NCBI GenBank assembly: GCA_963784415.1
Contig: CAWARK010000002.1
Coordinates: forward strand, 62,001-126,000
Direction of reading: 5' to 3'
Source of the DNA: UBA7672 sp963784415
GTDB lineage: Bacteria > Pseudomonadota > Alphaproteobacteria > Caulobacterales > Hyphomonadaceae
Length of the DNA: 64,000 nucleotides
Position 1 is the first letter of the stretch. Every line of letters begins with the position of its first letter. Below the pieces are notes generated by a model, which was not told the origin of the DNA, searched no databases, and saw only the letters and a program-made list of their open reading frames with translations. Shown here in pieces: positions 25,947 to 33,338 of the stretch. The position numbers and the translations under genes are program-made.

Positions 25947-28115
25947 ATGTCTGTCGCCGCTGCAGGGAAAGCTATTGCGCCGCCACGCTTCCAGCTGGCG
26001 TATATCAACAACAGCACCACGATCAGCGGCCTCATTCTCGCGCTCGCCAACAGTGTCGTCGTCGCGAACTATTTCGGCTTTGTGTGGGCAGCTCTGTGGC
26101 TGATCCCCGCCGCAGCGCTGCTGCTGTGCATCGTCATCTTCGGCTTCCGCAAGAATGCCGGCGACGCGGCTGCGCGCAAGCCTTTCGAAATCGGACACCT
26201 CACCCTCATATCGCTCTGGATGACAAGCGCGGTCGCGTTGTGGATGACCGGCGACAAGGGCGCCTGGATCATTGCCATCCTGATACCGGCCTCGTGGGCG
26301 ATCCACATCATCTTCAACGCCGATGGGCATCTCAACCAGACGCTGCGTGCGTTGGCGGTGTGCACGGCGCCGATGATGGTCTTCATGTTCTATTCTGCCT
26401 GGACGCAATTTCCCACCTGGGTTGCGATTGCCGGCAGCGTCTCAGCCGTTGCGATGATCATCAGCATCGCCGCCTCCGCCCAGCTGTCGCACAAGACGTT
26501 CATCGCGCTCCAGACGGCGCTTGCCAACGCCGACGCCACCAAGGCGCGCCTCGAATTCGCCATCCGCAGCGCGGGCGACGGCTATTTCGAGATCGACTTC
26601 GAAAGCATGGAAGCGACCGTCAACGGATCGCTGGCCGAGATCGTCGGCGCTTCAAGCCCCACCGGCCCGCTGGAAGGTTTCCACGCCACCGTCCACCCGG
26701 ACGATCGCGACATGGTCTTCTCGACCATCGACACGGCGCGCGAAGGCTTCATCGACGGCTGGAAGCAGGAAATCCGCGTCCGCCGCGCCAATAGTGAATT
26801 CTGCTCGATGCAGCTGCGCGCGCAGGTGATCGAAGCGAACGCTGCCCATGGCCGCAAGCTGATCGGCACGGTGATGGATCTCACCGCGTGGAAGAAGATC
26901 GAAGGCGAGCTGCGCGCCGCCAAAGAAATCGCCGAAGCCTCCTCGAACTCGAAGTCGCAATTCCTTGCCAATATGAGCCACGAAATCCGCACGCCGCTCA
27001 ATGGCGTCCTGGGCATGGCGCAGGCGCTGGAATCCGATCCGCTCTCGCCGGACCAGAAGGAAAAAGTCGGGGTCATCCTCGACAGCGGCAAGTCGCTCAT
27101 GGCGCTGCTCAACGACGTGCTCGATCTCACCAAGATCGAGGCGGGTAAAATGGAGATTTCTGCCGTGCCCGGGGATTTCCTGCATACGATGAAGCGCACC
27201 CGCCAGCTGTTCCAGGCGACTGCGGAAGAAAAAGGCCTCGATCTGCTGGTCCGCTTCGACAGCAATTTCCCGCAACGCCTCAGCTACGACCCCACCCGCG
27301 TTCGCCAGTGCGTCTCGAACCTCATCTCCAACGCCATCAAGTTCACCTCCGACGGTCGCGTCGAAGTCGCCCTCAGCGCCAAGCGGATCGAGGGATCGTC
27401 CTTCATGGTGGTGGTCGAGGTGTCTGACACCGGCATCGGCATGACTGAGGAAACCACGAACAAGCTGTTCACCGTGTTCACTCAAGCCGATGGCGCGACG
27501 ACACGGAAGTTCGGGGGCTCGGGCCTTGGCCTTGCGATCTCGCGCCAGCTCGCGCGCATGATGGGCGGCGACATCACGGTCACCAGCGAAGCGGGCAGGG
27601 GCTCGACGTTCCGCCTCACCTTCAAGGCGCAGGAAGCGCTGCCCGCTATCAACACAGGACCTGCACCGGCGCGCACCACCGAACCGTCCAAGCGCAGCCT
27701 GCGGGGCCTGCGCGTGCTGTTGACCGACGACAACGCTATCAACCGCCAGGTGATAAAACTGTTCCTCGCGCCGCAGGGCTGCGACATCTCCGAAGCCACC
27801 AACGGCAAGGAAGCGCTCGACCTGATCGCGCAGCACGCATTCGACATCGTCCTGCTCGACGTCCACATGCCGGTCATGGATGGCAAGGAAGCCATCCAGC
27901 GCCTGCGCGCCGACCCGCGCTGGAATTCCCTGCCGGTGATAGCCCTGACGGCGGATGCCATGAGCGGCGATCGCGAGAAGTATATCGCCCTTGGCATGAC
28001 GGACTACCTGTCCAAGCCGGTCGACCAGCGCGAGCTGATCGCCAAGCTGCACCAGGTCATGGGTTTTGAGGCCCCGGTGGCCCCGGCCGCCCCCGCCGCC
28101 AGCCGCACCGCCTGA
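25947..28115 (+). CDS. Membrane hybrid sensor histidine kinase/response regulator
   Basis: 722-residue two-component protein. An N-terminal membrane sensor has about six hydrophobic helices (residues 25-175), followed by a PAS-like domain (about 190-325, LEFAIRSAGDGYFEIDF). Next come HisKA with phospho-acceptor H345 (NMSHEIRTPLNG) and HATPase_c with N box NLISNAIKFTSDG and G boxes DTGIGM and GSGLGLAISR. The C-terminal receiver domain has phospho-acceptor D638 (VLLDVHMPVMDG) and K in LSKPVD. GGGTAAGGGC just upstream of the ATG acts as the ribosome site. No cognate Hpt or output protein is adjacent; signal unknown. Confidence 0.92.
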   Translation: MSVAAAGKAIAPPRFQLAYINNSTTISGLILALANSVVVANYFGFVWAALWLIPAAALLLCIVIFGFRKNAGDAAARKPFEIGHLTLISLWMTSAVALWMTGDKGAWIIAILIPASWAIHIIFNADGHLNQTLRALAVCTAPMMVFMFYSAWTQFPTWVAIAGSVSAVAMIISIAASAQLSHKTFIALQTALANADATKARLEFAIRSAGDGYFEIDFESMEATVNGSLAEIVGASSPTGPLEGFHATVHPDDRDMVFSTIDTAREGFIDGWKQEIRVRRANSEFCSMQLRAQVIEANAAHGRKLIGTVMDLTAWKKIEGELRAAKEIAEASSNSKSQFLANMSHEIRTPLNGVLGMAQALESDPLSPDQKEKVGVILDSGKSLMALLNDVLDLTKIEAGKMEISAVPGDFLHTMKRTRQLFQATAEEKGLDLLVRFDSNFPQRLSYDPTRVRQCVSNLISNAIKFTSDGRVEVALSAKRIEGSSFMVVVEVSDTGIGMTEETTNKLFTVFTQADGATTRKFGGSGLGLAISRQLARMMGGDITVTSEAGRGSTFRLTFKAQEALPAINTGPAPARTTEPSKRSLRGLRVLLTDDNAINRQVIKLFLAPQGCDISEATNGKEALDLIAQHAFDIVLLDVHMPVMDGKEAIQRLRADPRWNSLPVIALTADAMSGDREKYIALGMTDYLSKPVDQRELIAKLHQVMGFEAPVAPAAPAASRTA

Positions 28116-28272
28116 TACCGCACGGCCATGATTGTTCCGCATTTCCGGGGCTGAATAGGCGCTTGCGGCGCCGATCCTGACGGGTGCATCGCCTTGCGAA
28201 CCGCCGGCTTTAAGGCCAGTGTTCGCGGCGAAACCAGCCCGGATCGGGGCTGTTGTGCGGAGTTCTGTCCTG

Positions 28273-29772
28273 ATGCCGGCCACGTCGTCGAAGCGTTCGC
28301 TGCTGATAAAGATCGGCATCCCTGTGCTCGGCGTCGCGGCCATCGCCGGCGCGTTTTTTGCTCCCGCTCTCCTGAAGGTTCAGGCTCCCGAAAACGCCAT
28401 CGCCCAGCCCAGCGGCGCGCCCACGGTGGTTGGCCGGGCGGCGATCGGCGAGGATTTCTCCGCGCTGGCCAAGAGCCTGATGCCTGCCGTCGTCAACATC
28501 GCGACCAGCCAGACTGTGGCGCGCGGCGACGGCCTGCCGGCCTTCGGGCCCAATTCGCCATTAAACGAGTTCAACGATCTTCTGGGTCGCGGGCAGGGCG
28601 GCGTGCGCCGCCAGTCCTCGCTCGGCTCGGGCTTCATCATCGATGCGGCCGGTTATGTCGTCACCAACAACCACGTCATCGAAGGCGCGGACGAGATCGA
28701 CATCATCCTGTCGGATGGCGCAGTATTCCCCGCCAAGGTCGTCGGCGCCGATGAAGACGTCGACCTTGCCCTGCTGAAATTCGAATCGCCGAACCCGCTG
28801 ACGGCTGTGCCGTGGGCCAATTCGGATGCGGCGGAAGTCGGCCAGTGGGTCGTCGCCATCGGCAACCCGTTCGGCCTCGGCGGCACGGTCACTGCAGGCA
28901 TCATCTCGGCCCGCAACCGCGACATCAGCGCGGGCTCGTATGACGACTTCATCCAGACCGACGCTGCCATCAACAAGGGCAACTCGGGCGGCCCGCTGTT
29001 CAACATGCGCGGCGAAGTTGTCGGCATCAACACGGCGATCATCTCGCCAGGCGAAGCGGGCGGATCGGTTGGCGTCGGCTTCTCGGTTCCGGCCAACTTC
29101 GCCAAGGTTGTGATCCAGCAGCTGCGCGAATTCGGCGCCACGCGCCGTGGCACAATGGGCCTCACCGCGCGCTCGGTCGACCAGACGACGGCGGAGGCGT
29201 ATGGCCTCAAGACGGCGCAGGGCGCCATCGTCACATCCGTCACCAAGGGCGGCGCGGCCGAGGCGGCCGGCCTGAAACAGGGCGACCTGATCACCACGCT
29301 CAACAACCAGCAGATCAAGGAAAGCCGCGACCTCTTCCGCATCATGGGCGTGACGCAGGTCGGCGCGCAGGTCTCCGTCCGCTATCTCCGCAATGGCAAG
29401 CAGGGCACGGCGACGGTGAAACTCTCCGCCGCGTCGAAAGCGGCCGAAACCAAACCAGAGGACAAGGACGTCGCGACCGCGCTCAGCAACATTCTCGGCA
29501 TCAAGTTCAAGGTGATCGAGGATGGCGACCGCCGCCGCCGCTCGATCCCGAACTCAATTCGTGGCGTGCTGGTCGAAAGCATTGAGACGGGCTCGGACGC
29601 CCTCGGCAAGATCCCGCTCGGCGCGGTCGTCACCGAGGTGAACTTCCAGCCCGTGTCCTCGCCCGAGCAGGCCATCGCCGCCGCCGAAGCCGCCAAAGCC
29701 GCCGGCAAACCCGTCCTGCTGCAACTCTGGGGCGAAGACGAAGTCAGCTACGTCGCCGTCCGTCCGCGCTAG
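28273..29772 (+). CDS. DegP/HtrA-type serine endoprotease
   Basis: 499-residue periplasmic quality-control protease. ATG 28273 has GGAG about 11 bases upstream and is preferred over GTG 28219. An N-terminal hydrophobic helix (IKIGIPVLGVAAIAGAFFAPALL) exports or anchors it. The trypsin-like domain has the triad H134 (TNNHVI), D164 (DVDLALLKF) and S238 (GNSGGP). Two PDZ-like regions follow: RGTMGLTARSVDQTTAE...GAAEAAGLKQGD, and a divergent second one near the C-terminus. It converges with serB through a 4-bp overlap (CTAG). Confidence 0.92.
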   Translation: MPATSSKRSLLIKIGIPVLGVAAIAGAFFAPALLKVQAPENAIAQPSGAPTVVGRAAIGEDFSALAKSLMPAVVNIATSQTVARGDGLPAFGPNSPLNEFNDLLGRGQGGVRRQSSLGSGFIIDAAGYVVTNNHVIEGADEIDIILSDGAVFPAKVVGADEDVDLALLKFESPNPLTAVPWANSDAAEVGQWVVAIGNPFGLGGTVTAGIISARNRDISAGSYDDFIQTDAAINKGNSGGPLFNMRGEVVGINTAIISPGEAGGSVGVGFSVPANFAKVVIQQLREFGATRRGTMGLTARSVDQTTAEAYGLKTAQGAIVTSVTKGGAAEAAGLKQGDLITTLNNQQIKESRDLFRIMGVTQVGAQVSVRYLRNGKQGTATVKLSAASKAAETKPEDKDVATALSNILGIKFKVIEDGDRRRRSIPNSIRGVLVESIETGSDALGKIPLGAVVTEVNFQPVSSPEQAIAAAEAAKAAGKPVLLQLWGEDEVSYVAVRPR

Positions 29773-30650
29773 GCGACGATCTCGCTGACGCCATAGCCCT
29801 GAAAGAACAAGGCCGCGCGCAGGTCGGTGTACTGGATGCGCGCGCGCGTCTCGGCGGCCACGATGGGTTTGGCCTTGTAGGCGACGCCAAGTCCCGCCGC
29901 GCGGATCATGTCGAGATCGTTGGCCCCATCGCCCATGGCAAGCGCATCGTCCGCTGTGCCACCGAAGGCTGCGACCTCCTCCTTGAGCGCGGTGAGCTTG
30001 GCTTCCCGGCCGAGAATGGGCATCCCGACTTTACCGGTCAGCGCTGCGCCATCATCGATCAGCGTATTCGCCCGGTCCGCCTCGAAGCCTGCCATCTGCG
30101 CCACGCGCGACGTGAAATAGCGGAACCCGCCCGACACCAGGACACACCGCGCGCCGTGGGTCTTCATCGTCGCAACCAGTTCGCGCGCGCCGGGATTGAG
30201 CCGTACGCGCTCGCGATGACACGCCTCAAGCGCAGAAAGATTGAGACCCTTCAGCATCGCCACGCGCTGAATCAGCGCGCCGGCAAAGTCGAGCTCGCCC
30301 CGCATGGCGCGCTCGGTGATGGCGGACACCTCTGCTTTCAGACCCGCGAAGTCCGCCAGCTCATCGAGGCATTCCTGGCCGATGATCGTGGAATCCATAT
30401 CCGAGATCAGAAGGCGCTTGCGCCGGTTCGCGACGCTGGTGATCGCCCAGTCCGCGCCGGCTTCAGGCGTCTCGGCATCGAGCCAACCGACGAGTTCCGC
30501 GCCGCCCGCAACCCGGCGCTCAACCACGCTCCACCCCTGACCGGAACGGTCGTAAGCGTCGCCCGCGGCGCCCGGAACGCGTGTAGCGAGTGCGCCAGCA
30601 TCGCTGTCGCGCGAAACGAGGGTCAGGACTAAGTCTGTCGTCTGGGTCAT
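29769..30650 (-). CDS. serB: Phosphoserine phosphatase
   Basis: HAD-superfamily enzyme that dephosphorylates O-phosphoserine to serine, the last step of serine synthesis. Motif I is DMDSTIIGQECLDELAD (nucleophile Asp with DxDxT), motif II VLVSGGFRYFT, and motif III/IV GDGANDLDMIRAAGLGVAYKAKP. The N-terminal ~80 residues carry an ACT-like region as in other SerB proteins. Length 293 is normal. It is divergent from miaA. Confidence 0.95.
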   Translation of the reverse strand: MTQTTDLVLTLVSRDSDAGALATRVPGAAGDAYDRSGQGWSVVERRVAGGAELVGWLDAETPEAGADWAITSVANRRKRLLISDMDSTIIGQECLDELADFAGLKAEVSAITERAMRGELDFAGALIQRVAMLKGLNLSALEACHRERVRLNPGARELVATMKTHGARCVLVSGGFRYFTSRVAQMAGFEADRANTLIDDGAALTGKVGMPILGREAKLTALKEEVAAFGGTADDALAMGDGANDLDMIRAAGLGVAYKAKPIVAAETRARIQYTDLRAALFFQGYGVSEIVA

Positions 30651-30765
30651 GTTGCCTAAGTCATGGACGTGGCTTGCTGCCCGCGTTAGGGCGAGCCACG
30701 CGCTCTATCAGGCCACACCGGCACAGGTAAACAGCCAGACGCGCAGTTGGGGTTATTGAACAGGC

Positions 30766-31692
30766 ATGCGTCCCGCGATCCTCATCCATGGACCGACGGC
30801 CAGCGGCAAGACGAAGCTGGCGATCGCGCTGGCGCGTCGCCATGGCGGCGAGATCATCAATGCCGACGCGATGCAGTGCTATGCCGATCTCAGCGTGTTG
30901 ACCGCCCGCCCGGATGCCGAGGAACTTGCCGCCGCCCCCCACCACCTGTTCGGAACAATCGACGCTGCAACCCGCCATTCGGTCGCGGCATGGGGCAGGG
31001 ACGCCGCAGCGAAGATCGCGGAGCTGAACGCGGCGGACAGGACGCCGATCGTGGTCGGCGGCACCGGGCTCTACCTGATGGCGCTGGGTTATGGCCTGTC
31101 GGACGTACCGACTATCCCCGAAAAGGTTCGCGAACAGGCGCGCGCTAGCGTCGAGAAAGATCCGGCCGCGGCGTGGGCGCATCTGACGGCGCACGACCCG
31201 CACATCCATACGCGCATCGACTCCCATGATCGCCAGCGCATGGCCCGCGCGCTCGAAGTGCTGCTCGCCACCGGCAAGCCGCTCTCCAGCTTTCATGGTC
31301 AGGCCGCGCCGTTGTTGCCGCCGGGCGGCTGGGTCGGTGTCACGCTGACGCCACCACGCGAAACGCTCTACGAGCGCATTAATGCCCGCGTGGATGTGAT
31401 GATGCGCCATGGCGCTCTCGAGGAGGCCCGTCGGTTGTGGGAGCGGCGACTGGACTCGTCGGTACCCGCCATGCGCGCCCACGGCATGCCCGGCTTCAGC
31501 GACTATTTCGAAGGCCGCATGTCGCTGGAAGCCGCCCTCGAACGCTGCAAACGCGACACGCGCCGCTATGCCAAACGCCAGATGACCTGGATCGCCCACC
31601 AGTTCACCCTGTGGCCCCGCATCCCCTCCGAAGATCTGCAACTCCGCACCCGCGTGATTTCGGACATCTGGGCGGAGGCCCAGGCGGTTTAG
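30766..31692 (+). CDS. miaA: tRNA dimethylallyltransferase
   Basis: Adds a dimethylallyl group to A37 of tRNAs reading UNN codons. P-loop GPTASGKTKLAIALAR, then GGEIINADAMQCYADLSVLTARP (substrate-binding loop), GGTGLYLMALGYGL, and DSHDRQRMARALEV in the tRNA-binding insertion. 308 residues is typical. Convergent with the nucleotidyltransferase gene: the TAG stop shares bases with its stop (TTAG). Confidence 0.96.
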   Translation: MRPAILIHGPTASGKTKLAIALARRHGGEIINADAMQCYADLSVLTARPDAEELAAAPHHLFGTIDAATRHSVAAWGRDAAAKIAELNAADRTPIVVGGTGLYLMALGYGLSDVPTIPEKVREQARASVEKDPAAAWAHLTAHDPHIHTRIDSHDRQRMARALEVLLATGKPLSSFHGQAAPLLPPGGWVGVTLTPPRETLYERINARVDVMMRHGALEEARRLWERRLDSSVPAMRAHGMPGFSDYFEGRMSLEAALERCKRDTRRYAKRQMTWIAHQFTLWPRIPSEDLQLRTRVISDIWAEAQAV

Positions 31693-32963
31693 GGGTCGAG
31701 CTCGCCTTTGAGTGCACGTTCCACATCGCCTGTCGTCAGTATCATTTCAGATGAAGGCACGTTGCGAAACTTACGTTTGATCATCGCCTCAATTTTCGAG
31801 CGATTACTCCGTGCGGCCTCTTGCTTGCTTTCTGCCTCATTGGTCGCCGCTGCACCAAAATGGTCCTCTAGGGCTTCGCCCGAAATTGCAAACAGCATGG
31901 GTTGGCTATCAAAGACCTTGCCCTCAAAGTGAACGACATCGCGGAGAAAATTGTAACTGAGTGGAGATGCCGTAAATTCCACGGTTAGCGCTCGATCCAG
32001 CGCTTTACGCCAGGCCGGGCCTTTCGCATCTGCTTCGGCAATCGCGCTATGAATTTCGTACGGACGATCTTCCGCCATTGCCCAGATGATCGCGCGTGCC
32101 TGCTCGATATCCTTCTTGGCTTTGGCGCTGCCACTCTTCCTGCGCTGGGAGATGATAAGTTTATGCACCGCGTAGCGTTCGGGCAGCGGAATCTTGACGA
32201 GCAGTCCTTCCATGTAGGGTGTCACTGCATCGATGGGATCGGCAATCAGAAAATCGAGAAAGTGGAGGCTCTGCGCCCACATCTTCAGCGTCGGCATTTC
32301 CACCGGACCTTCTTCGTCGCGGAATGACGGCGTGAGGAAGTCGATCGCATAAGAAGCGTCGGCGAGAATCCAGCTGGTCGATGGCTTTCGATCGATAGTT
32401 GGCTTCGGTTTGAAGCCAAGCTTTTCCAGTTCTTTGGCGAGATCTGGATCGACGTAGTCGTCGATGGCGATCGCGTGTTTTTCGAAGCCAGCGATATCGA
32501 TGTCGTCCGTCTGGGTGGCCCATCCCGAGTTGTCGGACAGGTGTGTTCCCAGCGTGAGATCATAGTGACGAAAGGCATGTGTGCCGACGAGAACGGCGCC
32601 AAGGCGAAAGACGCCGCTATTGGCGAGCGTGCGCAACATCGGTCCGGTCTTTCTGTCCGGCCCGGCAATCCCGCCAGCCCGTAGCAGCGCTACAAGACCT
32701 GAAGCGTAGGTACGAAAATCGGCTTGGCTTTGGCGTTGCGCCTGCATTTCCGCGATGCGCGTTCGCATCTCATCTGAGTCGATGCCGAGATAGCGCTGCT
32801 TCAGCGGCGCTCCCGGAGCAGTCCGATGATTGGCGTACCAATAGGTTTTATTGCCCAGCTTGCGCGTGAACGGGGCGCCTTCGAACTCGAAGACAGGCCT
32901 GTTCATATGAGCTTGCAGGAGGTTGGCGTAGGTGGTCTGGAGCGTTGCAGAGATCGATTTCAT
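31689..32963 (-). CDS. GSU2403-type nucleotidyltransferase-fold protein
   Basis: 424-residue protein with a DNA-polymerase-beta-type nucleotidyltransferase core (NTP_transf_8/GSU2403-like): hG-T at G127-T128 (LVGTHAF), carboxylates D154-I-D156 (TQTDDIDIAG), and a third acidic residue D208 (YAIDFLTP). Related folds include AbiEii-type toxins and tRNA-modifying transferases, but this branch is uncharacterised as far as I know. A basic helical C-terminus (RSNRSKIEAMIKRKF) could contact nucleic acid. Codon usage looks visibly more AT-tolerant than its neighbours, suggesting acquisition. Two palindromes cover the region just upstream of its start; no partner gene is adjacent. No canonical Shine-Dalgarno sequence is visible. 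Confidence 0.8.
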   Translation of the reverse strand: MKSISATLQTTYANLLQAHMNRPVFEFEGAPFTRKLGNKTYWYANHRTAPGAPLKQRYLGIDSDEMRTRIAEMQAQRQSQADFRTYASGLVALLRAGGIAGPDRKTGPMLRTLANSGVFRLGAVLVGTHAFRHYDLTLGTHLSDNSGWATQTDDIDIAGFEKHAIAIDDYVDPDLAKELEKLGFKPKPTIDRKPSTSWILADASYAIDFLTPSFRDEEGPVEMPTLKMWAQSLHFLDFLIADPIDAVTPYMEGLLVKIPLPERYAVHKLIISQRRKSGSAKAKKDIEQARAIIWAMAEDRPYEIHSAIAEADAKGPAWRKALDRALTVEFTASPLSYNFLRDVVHFEGKVFDSQPMLFAISGEALEDHFGAAATNEAESKQEAARSNRSKIEAMIKRKFRNVPSSEMILTTGDVERALKGELDP

Positions 32964-32967
32964 GCCA

Positions 32968-32998
32968 TTACACTACACGAATATCTCGCGTAGTGTAA
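32968..32998. promoter_or_regulatory. Operator-like palindrome 1 (TTACACTAC-N13-GTAGTGTAA)
   Basis: Perfect 9-bp inverted arms (32968-32976 and 32990-32998) separated by 13 bp. Extended, 12 of 13 bases pair on each side of a 5-bp centre. It begins 5 bp before the nucleotidyltransferase start codon, so a bound protein would cover the ribosome-binding or promoter region of that gene. Confidence 0.75.
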
Positions 32999-33020
32999 GG
33001 GCATGTATGCCTGATCTGCG

Positions 33021-33051
33021 TTACACTACTGGAATAATTCGAGTAGTGTAA
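33021..33051. promoter_or_regulatory. Operator-like palindrome 2 (TTACACTAC-N13-GTAGTGTAA)
   Basis: Same arms and same 13-bp spacer length as palindrome 1, with a different spacer sequence. Centre-to-centre distance is 53 bp, about five DNA turns, so both sites face the same side of the helix. A GGCAT-GT-ATGCC mini-dyad lies between them at 33000-33011. Confidence 0.75.
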
Positions 33052-33110
33052 GATAACCTGATTTTCCGGTTCAGCGGGTTGGTAGGTCAATTCTTGCCCT
33101 CCCAACCCAA

Positions 33111-33139
33111 TTGACGGTGCGCCGTTGAAACGGTATTGG
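33111..33139 (+). promoter_or_regulatory. Candidate promoter of the ilv leader
   Basis: TTGACG, 17 bases, TATTGG. The -35 is close to consensus and the -10 weak. It would start transcription near 33146, about 25 nt ahead of the leader peptide. Confidence 0.45.
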
Positions 33140-33170
33140 GCTTTTACTCTCGTTATTAGGAGAAATCGCC

Positions 33171-33227
33171 ATGTCCGAGAGCCTCAAGGCGCTCGTACTT
33201 GTAATTGGATCGCCGCCGGCCTGCTGA
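33171..33227 (+). CDS. ilv operon leader peptide (18 aa)
   Basis: Encodes MSESLKALVLVIGSPPAC with AGGAG a few bases upstream of the ATG. Codons 8-12 are Leu-Val-Leu-Val-Ile in a row, exactly the amino acids whose synthesis the downstream genes serve. This is the hallmark of a ribosome-mediated attenuator. The peptide ends 34 bp before a terminator hairpin. Confidence 0.85.
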   Translation: MSESLKALVLVIGSPPAC

Positions 33228-33260
33228 GATAGCGGGACCGAACGGCGAGACGCGAAATTG

Positions 33261-33289
33261 AAGGGCCCGAGTGGCCCTTTTTCTTTTCC
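33261..33289 (+). terminator. ilvB attenuator terminator
   Basis: Perfect 7-bp stem AAGGGCC / GGCCCTT around a CGAGT loop, followed by TTTTCTTTT. It lies between the leader peptide and the ilvB start. Stalling on the Leu/Val/Ile codons is expected to let transcription pass; the competing antiterminator was not modelled. Confidence 0.85.
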
Positions 33290-33338
33290 CAGAACCTGAA
33301 AAAGCCTCCGAAACCTGAAAAGACTGGCGAGCGACGAG

